64,000 nucleotides of DNA from Paenibacillus sp. RUD330 (lineage in GTDB: Bacteria > Bacillota > Bacilli > Paenibacillales > Paenibacillaceae). Location of the stretch: contig NZ_CP022655.2 in the NCBI RefSeq assembly GCF_002243345.2, positions 4,892,001 to 4,956,000 of the forward strand, read 5' to 3'. How positions within the stretch are numbered: position 1 is the stretch's first letter; every line of letters starts with the position of its first letter. A program made the translations under genes and the position numbers. The notes under the pieces were generated by a model. The model ran no database searches. It worked only from the letters and a program-made list of their open reading frames with translations, and had not been told where the DNA came from. Shown here piece by piece: positions 50,187 to 58,716 of this stretch.

Positions 50187-51002
50187 GGCTTTCGCGGCTT
50201 TGGCAGCCTTGACGGTTTTGCCGGCTTTGCCAGCCTTCGCAGCTTTGCGGGCCGCTCCTCGGGCAGCCTTTCGGGCTGATCCCGTACCCGCTTTGCGGGC
50301 GCCTCCGCGCCTGGAAGCCTTCTTGCGGACATTTCCCGCCGGAACGATGCTGCTCAGCAGGCCGGGAATCGGTCCCGGAGCTCCCGGCCCGGGCACTCCG
50401 CCTCCGAAGCCGCTCAAGCCCGGCATGCCGGGCATTCCGGGCATGTTTCCCATGCCTTGCATTCCGGGCATCGTTCCCATGCCTTGCATACCAGGCATGA
50501 AGCCGGGCTGCGGCGATAGGCCGCCCGGGAATCCGCCCGACCCCTGGCTCCGCTGCCAGTTGGAGTACCAGTTGTCGATCATGCCGTGAATCTGGTAGAA
50601 GTAGGTCGAGCGCGGGGCGATGTCCAGATCCCGCAGGATAGGCTCGCTCAGCACCTCGGAGCCGGCATCGTGGATGCAGGCGTGGATGTGCTCGATGAAG
50701 CGCCCCAGGTCATCCGCCGTCGCAAAGGACTGCGGCTGGTAGCGGACGCGCATCTCGCCGTTCCCGTCGTAGCAGGAGGACATGCGGATGCCTTGCGGAA
50801 CTTCGCTCCACGGAGCCACCAGCGACATGTCGAGCCCTTGGCCGCGGTACCAGTCGAGCACCTTGCGGATATATTGCCGATGGAAGTTCAGGAACCTGTC
50901 TCCCCATCCGATCGGGGGATTGTCGTTGTCCATGACATGGTTGGCATGATGCCACCGGCGGTGTTCTTCAAGCAGATCGCTTGGAAAATTGGGAATTATC
51001 AT
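50130..51002 (-). CDS. Tyrosinase-like protein with Met/Gly-rich and histone-like basic tails
   Basis: 290 residues from an ATG 9 nt after GGGAGGG. The first 160 residues have the type-3 copper pattern in reduced form: WHHANH, FLNFHRQYIRKVLDWY (compare FLPWHRYY of tyrosinases), HIHACIHDAG, and FYQIHGMIDNWYSNWQ in place of the CuB third His helix. Residues about 165-205 are Met/Gly-rich (MPGMQGMGTMPGMQGMG). The tail from about 225 is Arg/Lys/Ala-rich, like histone H1 (KAAKAGKAGKTVKAAKAAKA). The copper function is inferred from His positions. No signal peptide is seen. The 3' end may be frameshifted by a 53-bp duplication. Confidence 0.7.
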   Translation of the reverse strand: MIIPNFPSDLLEEHRRWHHANHVMDNDNPPIGWGDRFLNFHRQYIRKVLDWYRGQGLDMSLVAPWSEVPQGIRMSSCYDGNGEMRVRYQPQSFATADDLGRFIEHIHACIHDAGSEVLSEPILRDLDIAPRSTYFYQIHGMIDNWYSNWQRSQGSGGFPGGLSPQPGFMPGMQGMGTMPGMQGMGNMPGMPGMPGLSGFGGGVPGPGAPGPIPGLLSSIVPAGNVRKKASRRGGARKAGTGSARKAARGAARKAAKAGKAGKTVKAAKAAKAAKAVQTAKAPRLPKSRKP

Positions 51003-51080
51003 CGTGGAAGGCCCTCCCTGGTCCATAGGTTGCTACCACAGGATATGCAGCCGCCCTCGGGCTAGTGCCTTCCGCTCCCC

Positions 51081-51584
51081 TCAGCTCCGGTCGTCGTAAT
51101 AACGGTGCTCCGCGTGCATCCGCCCGTCCGACAATTCCAGAATGCCGTAAGAATAGCGGGGCTGGCGCCTCTTCTGGACCGGAGAGCCGGGATTGAACAG
51201 CAGCAGGTCTCCCTCCCGCTTGCTGTAAGGAGCATGGGAGTGGCCGAACAGAATCAGGCCGACCCCGTCGTCGGGAAAATGGGACCGCGCCTTCTGCTCC
51301 GTCCATCGGCCTTGGCCCAGATCGCCGTGAACGATGCCGATCCGGCAGCCCGCGAGCTCGATCAGCTTGCGCCTGCCGTAGCGGCGCACGAGCTCGGGAC
51401 CGTCATTGTTGCCCGCTACTCCGTCCACCGGCGCGATGTCTTCCAGCAGGCCGGCGACGCGGGGATGCGTCCAATCTCCGGCATGTAGGATATAATCCAC
51501 TCCCCGCAGCCCTTCCACAAGCGCATCCGGCAGCTTGGATGCCGAAGCGCCAAGATGCGTATCCGACACGAGTCCAATCCGCAT
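51081..51584 (-). CDS. YfcE/MJ0936-type metallophosphodiesterase
   Basis: 167 residues. All calcineurin-like motifs are present: SDTHLG (D and H, residues 7-12), HAGDWTH, GNND, HGD and GHSHAPY. The start is the ATG 8 nt after AAGGGG, 15 codons inside the longest frame. The family hydrolyses simple phosphodiesters and some cyclic nucleotides in the presence of Mn. It is upstream of the tyrosinase-like gene on the same strand (79 bp gap); whether they are cotranscribed is unclear. Confidence 0.9.
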   Translation of the reverse strand: MRIGLVSDTHLGASASKLPDALVEGLRGVDYILHAGDWTHPRVAGLLEDIAPVDGVAGNNDGPELVRRYGRRKLIELAGCRIGIVHGDLGQGRWTEQKARSHFPDDGVGLILFGHSHAPYSKREGDLLLFNPGSPVQKRRQPRYSYGILELSDGRMHAEHRYYDDRS

Positions 51585-51801
51585 GGGTCCATCCCCTTTC
51601 TTCTCGCAGCTTTGGTTCCAGCTTAGCACAAACAGGATCCGTCCCGATACGCTTCAACAACGCTTTCCGCGCCGGCGGCGATTCGTATTCCGCGGGGCCG
51701 CTCTGGTACAATAAGAAGACCGCTACGGCGGCATCCGAACAAGAACAAGGGGGATCGAGCAGACCCGCCGGCGCCGCTTCGGCAAGAGGGCTGTATTCGC
51801 C

Positions 51802-53097
51802 ATGAGCCATAACATACCCAATAAGCTTCGCGAAGCCGCCGCCCATCTGGAGAACCGCTTCCAGGAACGCGAGGAGCTGATCCGCGTTCTCCTGCTGGCG
51901 CTGATGAGCGGCGAACATCTGATGCTGGTCGGGCCTCCGGGCTCCGCCAAGTCCCAGCTCGCCCGGAGCGCTGCCGCCCTGTTCGGCAGCAGCCGCAGCT
52001 TCGATTATCTGCTGACCCGGTTCACGACGCCCGACGAGCTGTTCGGTCCCGTCTCCCTGCAGCAGCTCAAGCAGGACCGGTACGTCCGCCAGACGCAGGG
52101 TTATTTGCCCGAAGCCCGCTTCGCCTTCCTCGATGAGATCTTCAAGGCGAGCAGCGCCATCCTGAACTCGCTGCTCTCGATTCTGAACGAGCGGATCTTC
52201 TACAATGGAGCGGAAGCCAAGGAAGTGCCCCTGCTCTCGCTCATAGCTGCGTCCAACGAGCTGCCGGAGGAGCAGGAAGGGCTCGCCGCCCTATACGACC
52301 GCTTCCTCTTCCGCTACGAAACCCGCTATCTCCAGCAGATCGCCAGCTTCGAGCGGATGTTCCAGGGGCCGGATACGCCGCCTCCCGCACTGCTCGATGC
52401 CGGCGATGTCCGGCGCATCCAGGATGCCGCCGCCGGGGCCGCCCTGCCGGAGCCCGTGCTCGTCATGCTGTTCCGGCTCAAGACTTTGATGGAAGAAAAG
52501 GAATATATCCTATCGGACCGCCGCTGGCGCCGGATCGGCCGCACCTGGCAGGTAAGCGCCGCTATCCACGGCCGCGATGCCGTCAGCGTCTGGGATACGG
52601 TGCTGACTCCGCATCTGCTCTGGGACTTCCCCGAGGACCTCGAGGAGCTGCGCGGCATTTTTGCCGGCGTCTGGCAGGAGCTGCTCGCCAAGGAGATGGA
52701 CAAGGAGCTGCCTCTGGCCTCCTACCGCGACACGCTCCAGAAATGGCTGTCCCGCGAGGAAGAGCTGAGCGGCTTCCAATTCCGCAAGGAGGTCGGCTCT
52801 TCCCTCGGCCGCACGCAGGCGGAACGGCTCGTTTCAATGACGGACGAGGCGAGAAGCGAGCTCGAGGAAACGGCCCGTTCCTTGCAGGGACGTCTGGTCG
52901 CCTGGCAGGAGAAGGAGAAGCAGCTGCCCGCATGGATCGAGTCGCAATCGGTTTTCATCCTTCATGCCGACGAATACGCCGTCCGCTTCACGCATCTGCG
53001 CATCGGAGGCGAGAAGGTCCTGCAGCAGCTCCAAGGTCTGTACCGCACTTTGTTCGACAAGGATATTCCCGGCGTTTCCTATGACTATACCCTTTGA
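51802..53097 (+). CDS. MoxR-family AAA+ ATPase (RavA-like)
   Basis: 431 residues. Walker A is GPPGSAKSQ (about residues 44-52), Walker B FAFLDEIFKAS, and the sensor/arginine finger region AASNELPEEQEGLAALYDRFLFRY. The C-terminal 150 residues are a helical extension, as in RavA. MoxR ATPases act with a VWA-domain partner as metal-insertion or assembly chaperones. The partner is the next gene, 24 nt downstream. Confidence 0.9.
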   Translation: MSHNIPNKLREAAAHLENRFQEREELIRVLLLALMSGEHLMLVGPPGSAKSQLARSAAALFGSSRSFDYLLTRFTTPDELFGPVSLQQLKQDRYVRQTQGYLPEARFAFLDEIFKASSAILNSLLSILNERIFYNGAEAKEVPLLSLIAASNELPEEQEGLAALYDRFLFRYETRYLQQIASFERMFQGPDTPPPALLDAGDVRRIQDAAAGAALPEPVLVMLFRLKTLMEEKEYILSDRRWRRIGRTWQVSAAIHGRDAVSVWDTVLTPHLLWDFPEDLEELRGIFAGVWQELLAKEMDKELPLASYRDTLQKWLSREEELSGFQFRKEVGSSLGRTQAERLVSMTDEARSELEETARSLQGRLVAWQEKEKQLPAWIESQSVFILHADEYAVRFTHLRIGGEKVLQQLQGLYRTLFDKDIPGVSYDYTL

Positions 53098-53121
53098 CGG
53101 CAAACGGAAGGAGGCGGGCCG

Positions 53122-54873
53122 ATGCTGATTCGCAGCGCCCGGGTGGACCGCTATCAGTTCGACGCGTTCGTCCGCTCCTCGCGGACCGCCCGCGAATGGA
53201 TGAAGGAAGCCGAACGGCAAGCCCGCTGGTTCGATCTGGAGCTGTTCGCCGATTTCTTCATGAGCTTCTACCTGGCGGAGCCCGTCTTCGAGCATCCCGT
53301 CGGAGGCGATCCGTTCCATCGCTGGATGCTGGCCTCCCTGCGTCGGCAGCATTTCTACCGCCTCATCCATCCGCGGACGATCGGCGAAGTGAATGCTTCG
53401 TTCAAGACGGCGCTCAAGGCGCTGTCATGGCTGACGGAATCCTACGAGGAGGAGGCGAAGCGGCGGGAACGGGAGAAACGGCCGATCCTTGCGGCCGGCG
53501 AGCAGGCTAAGGGCCCCGGAGGCAGCGAGGCCTCCGGGGAGCTGAAGGAGCGGCTCAGCGAGCGCCAGCTGGAGCAGCTGCAGCTCGTCGGCTACCGGCT
53601 GCAGCAGGGCCGGCGGACGGTAGAGGACAAGCAGCGCGAGCAGGACAGCCGCCCGCTGGATCTCGAGGAGCGCCGCGCCTTGCGGCAGCGGGTCGAGCAG
53701 CTGCGCGAGGCGATGCGGACCGACTATCTGCGCCGCGACAAGCTGCGGGCCAAGCTGACCAAGGCCGAAGCCGAGCTGCAGCAGCTTGAACGTCGCCTGT
53801 CCCGCGTCAGCGCCCGCGAGGCGGCGGCCATGCAGCGCATCGAGGATGAGCTCGGCGATTGGCTCGGACAGTCGCTGCGGGGCTCGTTGGAGCGGGAGAG
53901 CAAGGACAGCGGCGACATCTTCGGGCTCATGCAGGCGAGCCAGCGGCTGGCCAACCGGCGCTGGGGAAGCGAGCTCGGACGCCTGCGGCGCCAGACGTTC
54001 GAGGAGTACAGCCGCTGGGTCGAGCAGCTGCGGAGCCGCAAGGATCTGCTCGCTTTTCTGGAGGCTGTCGGCCGCAGCGTGCACTCGCTGAAAGCCATGC
54101 GCAAGAAAGCCTCGTCGCTGCGTGTCCATGAGGCTTACGGAGGACTGGAGCTCGCCGGCGACATCGCCCGCATGCTTCCGGGAGAAGCGAGCCTGCTTGC
54201 CGATCCCGACTTCGAGCCCTATTTCCTGATGAAGCTGCTGGACCGCAAGCTGCTGGCCTATTCTCCGGAAGATGAGGCCGAGGAATCCCAGCGCGGCCCG
54301 GTCATATGCATGATGGATACATCCCATTCGATGCGCGGATCCAAGCTCCGTCTCGTCCAGGTGTTCACGGCCGCATTCGCCGCGTTCGCGCTGGCGGAAC
54401 GCAGAGACTTCACGCTGCTGCTGTTCGGCGCGAAGGGCGAGGTCATCGAGCATCGCCTCTATCATCAGCGGCCCGACTGGGACCGTTTCTACGGCATCGC
54501 CTCCCTCGCTTACGGCGGCGGCACGAACTTCGACGCTCCCCTTGCGAGAGGCATCGACATCGTGGAGCATGTTCGCGGGTTTGCCGCCGCCGATTTCGTC
54601 ATGCTGACCGACGGCGTCGGAGAGATCACTCCCCCGCTGCGGGAGCGTCTCGCAAGGCTCTCCGCCCGCAGGAGCGTGCGCCTGCATACGCTGATCGTCG
54701 GCTCGGCAAGACAGCATCTTGCCGCCGAATATGATATCCTGGGAGTCTCTCACCGGGTCCGCTTCGCGCAGGCCTGGGATTCCCGCGATGCCGAAGCAGG
54801 AAGCCTTCTGCTCGACGTCTTCGCCGCATCGGGCGAAAAGCAGGAGGACCGCCGGCGGAGACGGCGCCTTTGA
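53122..54873 (+). CDS. VWA-domain protein, partner of the MoxR ATPase (ViaA-like)
   Basis: 583 residues from an ATG 7 nt after GGAGG. The N-terminal 390 residues are helical with a coiled coil (about 130-250, rich in Glu/Arg/Leu). The C-terminal VWA domain has the MIDAS DTSHSM (about residue 397), the Thr in GGGTNFDAPLA and the Asp in MLTDGVGEI. This is the ViaA layout; E. coli RavA-ViaA acts on respiratory enzymes and iron-sulfur assembly. It forms an operon with the MoxR gene and ends at a hairpin (54886). Confidence 0.88.
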   Translation: MLIRSARVDRYQFDAFVRSSRTAREWMKEAERQARWFDLELFADFFMSFYLAEPVFEHPVGGDPFHRWMLASLRRQHFYRLIHPRTIGEVNASFKTALKALSWLTESYEEEAKRREREKRPILAAGEQAKGPGGSEASGELKERLSERQLEQLQLVGYRLQQGRRTVEDKQREQDSRPLDLEERRALRQRVEQLREAMRTDYLRRDKLRAKLTKAEAELQQLERRLSRVSAREAAAMQRIEDELGDWLGQSLRGSLERESKDSGDIFGLMQASQRLANRRWGSELGRLRRQTFEEYSRWVEQLRSRKDLLAFLEAVGRSVHSLKAMRKKASSLRVHEAYGGLELAGDIARMLPGEASLLADPDFEPYFLMKLLDRKLLAYSPEDEAEESQRGPVICMMDTSHSMRGSKLRLVQVFTAAFAAFALAERRDFTLLLFGAKGEVIEHRLYHQRPDWDRFYGIASLAYGGGTNFDAPLARGIDIVEHVRGFAAADFVMLTDGVGEITPPLRERLARLSARRSVRLHTLIVGSARQHLAAEYDILGVSHRVRFAQAWDSRDAEAGSLLLDVFAASGEKQEDRRRRRRL

Positions 54874-54885
54874 TCCCATGCCAAA

Positions 54886-54915
54886 GAGGCTGCGCCTTTC
54901 GCGCAGCCTCGGCTT
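54886..54915 (+). terminator. Hairpin after the MoxR-VWA operon
   Basis: GAGGCTGCGC (54886-54895) / GCGCAGCCTC (54901-54910) with a 5-nt loop; the following sequence is only moderately T-rich. Confidence 0.5.
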
Positions 54916-54958
54916 GCTTCTTTTCGCCGTCCTTGCCGCCAGCCGCCTTGAACAGCGT

Positions 54959-55060
54959 TCAGCGGGTCGCCAGCCATGCCGCGCAGGCCGCCCAAAACGG
55001 CAGCGACAGAGCCAGTCCGTTCAACAATCCGGTCAGCAAATGGCCTTCCCGTCGAATCAT
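54959..55060 (-). CDS. Possible 33-residue membrane protein
   Basis: An ORF on the minus strand from an ATG 9 nt after GGGAG encodes MIRREGHLLTGLLNGLALSL and then PFWAACAAWLATR. A charged start, one hydrophobic helix with a central Trp/Pro and a short basic end is the usual look of small membrane proteins. It is too short to prove by sequence alone and nothing else uses this stretch. Confidence 0.45.
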   Translation of the reverse strand: MIRREGHLLTGLLNGLALSLPFWAACAAWLATR

Positions 55061-55224
55061 GAGACATCTCTCCCTGTTTTCCGTAATGGATTCATTATGG
55101 CCCTTGCGGCCGCCGTTTAGACGGAGCGTAGTTGACTTGTTTTACCCCGTGAAGCGCTTTCACAAACCTCGTGTCCGGCCTGCACGGGCGCTTGAATCTA
55201 TTCTATGCAAAGAGGTGATTCGTT

Positions 55225-55485
55225 ATGATCTGCCGAAGCGGCTGCGCCGCCTGCTGCATCGCCCCTTCGATTTCGTCTCCGATTCCGGGCATGCCTGACG
55301 GCAAGCCCGCCGGAGTTCCCTGCGTGCAGCTGCTGCCGGATCTGCGCTGCGCCCTGTTCGGCAAGCCCGATAGGCCGGCCGTATGCGGCGAGCTTCACGC
55401 ATCCGCCGACATGTGCGGAGATTCCCGCGACGAGGCCCTCGCTTATCTGAAATGGCTGGAAAAAGCCACCGCTCCCGGCGCATGA
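55225..55485 (+). CDS. YkgJ-family cysteine cluster protein
   Basis: 86 residues from an ATG 7 nt after AGAGGTG. The Cys pattern CRSGCAACC at the start, C in VPCVQL, RC.LFG and VCGELHAS with a further Cys is that of the YkgJ/YcgN group, thought to bind zinc or an iron-sulfur cluster. The function of these short members is unknown. The gene is monocistronic. Confidence 0.8.
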   Translation: MICRSGCAACCIAPSISSPIPGMPDGKPAGVPCVQLLPDLRCALFGKPDRPAVCGELHASADMCGDSRDEALAYLKWLEKATAPGA

Positions 55486-55585
55486 CGACCGGGAGATTTT
55501 GTCGGAAAAAATAAAAAAACGCCGCTCCCGACAGATGTCGAAAACAACGTTTTTGCGAAGGGAATGAATCCTGAAAAGTTGAAAA

Positions 55586-55661
<76 letters not shown>

Positions 55662-55927
55662 AAATCATTGGTTGTCGCGACGTCTGCTTGTCCATGTTTT
55701 ACAACAAGTTTTCGTCAGCGGCGACTTTTATAGAATACGCATTTTCGCGAATAATGTCAAGCATTTGTCGACGGGTTTCTGCGGCCGCATATGTGACGAA
55801 TTTATGTCCGCCGTTTCCGCTTTGCCGGCCACGGGTAATGTAACGACAAGTAAGACTCGCGCTGCATCAGGATGCCGGAATGGATCCGGACCGGAAGCGA
55901 GCATAACAGAACGGAGGCGCATCGAAC

Positions 55928-56362
55928 ATGCCCTATTCCAAAATCATTGTCGGATACGACGGCTCGGAACAGTCCGTCCGTGCCCTGAGATCGGCGCTGG
56001 AGCTTTCTTCTGCCTTCAAAGCGCTGATCGAAGTCGTCCATGTCTATAATCTGACGCCGATCGTCGTTGGCGAGACGGTCGCGGGCTCGCCGCCCGCGGC
56101 AACGGAATCCATGAAGCTCGAAGCCGAGACGGTAGCTGCGGAAGCCCGCACCATCATCTCCTCGGTCACGGATACTCCGATCGAGGTGCTTATTGCCGAA
56201 GGCGATCCCGGCAAGACGATCACCTCGATCGCGGCTGACCGCGGCTCCGACCTTATCGTCGTGGGAAGCCACGGCAAAGGCGGCTTCAAGGAGCTGTTCA
56301 CGGGCAGCGTCAGCCATTACGTGACCCAGCATGCCAAGGTTCCGGTGCTCGTCGTCAAATAG
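55928..56362 (+). CDS. Universal stress protein (UspA family)
   Basis: 144 residues. The nucleotide-binding pattern is complete: YSKIIVGYDGSEQSVRAL with Asp10, and VGSHGKGGFKELFTGSVSHYV matching G-2x-G-9x-G(S/T). This marks the ATP-binding UspA subgroup. It is monocistronic. The start ATG is preceded by GGAGGCGCATCGAAC, with a slightly long spacing. Confidence 0.93.
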   Translation: MPYSKIIVGYDGSEQSVRALRSALELSSAFKALIEVVHVYNLTPIVVGETVAGSPPAATESMKLEAETVAAEARTIISSVTDTPIEVLIAEGDPGKTITSIAADRGSDLIVVGSHGKGGFKELFTGSVSHYVTQHAKVPVLVVK

Positions 56363-56551
56363 GCGGAGATCCCAGCCGGACGAGCTCCATCGCGGCTGTG
56401 ACATGCTCCATCGCGGCTGTATAGAGAGATGCGGACAAAAGCGGAAAAGAGCCGGGCGGTTCTTTTCCGCTTTTGCATGTCTTTCGGCGGCGGATGAGAT
56501 GCCGCTCAAGATGCAGAACAGCCCTTCGTCCGCGGGACGAAGGGCTCTCGC

Positions 56552-58084
56552 TCATATTCGCTGCGGTGCATCGCCTTCCGCTCCAGCCCCGGCGAAGCTG
56601 CTGTCCGCAGGCATGCGGAAGATGAATGTGCTGCCTTCTCCCTTGTCGCTCTGCAGCTCGAGCATGCCTCCGAGCAGCTTGGACAGCTGCAGGCTGATGG
56701 AGAGGCCGAGGCCGGTTCCGCCGTATTGGCGGGTAATGCTGCCGTCTTCCTGCTGGAAGGCCTCGAAGATGAGGTTCTGCTTCTCCTTGTCGATGCCGAT
56801 GCCGGTGTCCTTGACGGCGAACACGATCCAGTCCACTTCGGGCGGAGCCGGCATCGGCTGCCGGAGCTTCTCCCTGCTCCGCAAGCGCGCGGACACGCGG
56901 GCTCCGAACAGCTCCTCGTCCCGTGCCGGGAGCAGCGCCCTGCGTTCACCGGACACCTTGAGCTCCACGAACCCGGACTCGGTGAACTTGAACGCGTTCG
57001 TCAGCAGATTGCGAAGCACCTGATTGACGCGCAGAGCGTCGGTCAGGAGCAGCTGCGGGGAATCCGGCTCGATCTCGACCCGGAACGGAAGTCCCTTTCG
57101 GTCGGCGACCGGCTGGAACTGCGCCTGGACGGCATGCAGCAGCTCGACGGCCGGAACGTTCTCCAGGGTAAGCTGCAGCTTGCCGGCTTCGACCTTCGAC
57201 AGATCGAGGATATCGTCGATCAGATGGAGCAGATCCACTCCCGCTGCTTTTATGATGCCCGCGTAACGCTTGTCCTCCTCGCCGTATGCCTCGTCATCGC
57301 TCTCCTGGATCAGCTGCGAGATCAGGAGCATGCTGTTCAGAGGCGTCTTGAGCTCATGCGACATGTTGGCCAGGAACTCCGACTTGTAGCGCGACGAGAG
57401 CAGCAGCTGTCGAGCCTTGTCCTCCAGATCCCGCTTGGCTTCCCTCAGCTCCTTGGTTTGCCTGCGCAGAATCAGGTTCATATTCTTGAGCTCGACCATC
57501 CGCTGCTGATCGAGGCTGAAGTCGCGGATCATGTAGACGAAGAAGGCGCTGAGAAGGAGCGAGAGCAGCAGCGTCAGCGGCGCGTATTCGCTCCAATAGA
57601 CGGACAGCGGAAGCACGCCGAGCCAGGAAATGTTTATGCAGTTGAGCAGATTGATGGCGAGTATGATCACAACGGCCTTCCGGAAAAATGTCCAGCGGCT
57701 CCGGCCGAGGAAATAGGCGAGCAGCGCTCCGGCGGCGCCCAGGATGAACATGTTGCCCATGCCGGCGAGAGAGGCCGCATGGATGCCGAATAGAAGCCTG
57801 CCCATGCCGATCCCGATTCCGATGGCCATAATCTGCCAAGGCTTGCTGAGGATCAGGACCGCCATGATCAGCGGCACATAACGGAGGTCGAACAGGATAT
57901 GGTCGTTCACCCGAAGGCCGAAAACCATCGTCAGCCAGCCGGATGCGATGAAGATGATGGAGGCCAGCGCCTCCTGTATGCCGGGCCGCAGCCATTGGAA
58001 GGCGGTTTTATAGCCGAGATTGAACAGATAGGCGATGGTGATAAGCAGGCTGATGTTCATGAAGAAAACTTTGGATAGTGCCAT
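56552..58084 (-). CDS. Sensor histidine kinase with LytS-type 5TM domain
   Basis: 510 residues from an ATG 5 nt after GGAGG. The N-terminal 190 residues form five to six helices of the 5TM LytS/YhcK receptor type (SLLITIAYLFNLGYKTAFQW). A coiled-coil linker follows, then HisKA with FLANMSHELKTPLNSML, and HATPase with NLLTNAFKFTESG, KDTGIGID and YGGTGLGLSISLQLSKLLGG. No receiver domain and no response regulator are nearby. The kinase core is of the stress/sporulation hybrid-like type. The signal is unknown. Confidence 0.9.
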   Translation of the reverse strand: MALSKVFFMNISLLITIAYLFNLGYKTAFQWLRPGIQEALASIIFIASGWLTMVFGLRVNDHILFDLRYVPLIMAVLILSKPWQIMAIGIGIGMGRLLFGIHAASLAGMGNMFILGAAGALLAYFLGRSRWTFFRKAVVIILAINLLNCINISWLGVLPLSVYWSEYAPLTLLLSLLLSAFFVYMIRDFSLDQQRMVELKNMNLILRRQTKELREAKRDLEDKARQLLLSSRYKSEFLANMSHELKTPLNSMLLISQLIQESDDEAYGEEDKRYAGIIKAAGVDLLHLIDDILDLSKVEAGKLQLTLENVPAVELLHAVQAQFQPVADRKGLPFRVEIEPDSPQLLLTDALRVNQVLRNLLTNAFKFTESGFVELKVSGERRALLPARDEELFGARVSARLRSREKLRQPMPAPPEVDWIVFAVKDTGIGIDKEKQNLIFEAFQQEDGSITRQYGGTGLGLSISLQLSKLLGGMLELQSDKGEGSTFIFRMPADSSFAGAGAEGDAPQRI

Positions 58085-58300
58085 GCCAGCCTCCGTCAGT
58101 TTCTTTTGTATGCCTACATTCTACATCAATTCTCAGCCTTCATCATCCATCGCCTGTCATTCCCCCCTGAGTTCACGCGAATGACAGGCGCCGAAACGAT
58201 GCTTGTTGAATAATGTTCCTATTTCGTTCATATTCCTTTAATGCGTTTAATGTAAAATAAGGCAAGGAAAGATTAATTTCACAAGGGGGTGCTGTCCGAT

Positions 58301-58519
58301 ATGATGCAGCCGATCACGTTCAAAAACCGTTCTGTCCCCGTCTACTACCCCCCGGGTCAGGAGGAAGCGCTGAAGGCGCTCCCGGGCAAGCTGAGGGAGC
58401 TTGAGCTCAACTTCGATTTTCGCAAACGATGGAAAGAGATCGCCTCCGTCGAAATGTCGCGCGACGTGGCGATCTTCCAATATCATGACGGAACGAAGCT
58501 CTATCTGGAAGTAGGCTAG
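58301..58519 (+). CDS. Small conserved-looking protein of unknown function
   Basis: 72 residues from an ATG 11 nt after AAGGGGG (a GTG at 58289 is too close to that site). The product MQPITFKNRSVPVYYPPGQEEALKALPGKLRELELNFDF... is soluble and balanced in composition, so it looks like a real gene. I do not recognise the family. It is alone between two minus-strand genes and has an AT-rich promoter region upstream (58200-58260). Confidence 0.65.
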   Translation: MMQPITFKNRSVPVYYPPGQEEALKALPGKLRELELNFDFRKRWKEIASVEMSRDVAIFQYHDGTKLYLEVG

Positions 58520-58630
58520 CCTTCTGCCGGAGGCGGCTCAGGCCGGGCCGTCCTCCAGGGAAGTCCTCCCTGCTCCGGCAGAAGGCTTGGACTTTCGTCC
58601 GGCCTCTCGACGGATTCGGCACCAGAACAA

Positions 58631-58665
58631 GCAGGCGCAAGGGAGTCGCTCTCCCTTGCGCCTGC
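58631..58665 (-). terminator. Terminator after the YghZ-like reductase gene
   Basis: A 15-bp perfect stem GCAGGCGCAAGGGAG / CTCCCTTGCGCCTGC with a 5-nt loop; the minus-strand side continues TTGTTCT. A second long stem at 58518-58587 follows the small gene on the plus strand but lacks a T run. Confidence 0.6.
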
Positions 58666-58716
58666 TTGACGTTCATTCATGATTGTCCGACCCGTCCAGC
58701 CCGGACCTCCCGCTGC

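Noticed and set aside
58518-58587. Long hairpin after the 72-residue gene as a terminator
   Set aside because: The arms pair well (AGCCTTCTGCCGGAG type), but there is no T run on the plus strand, so I list it only as a note.
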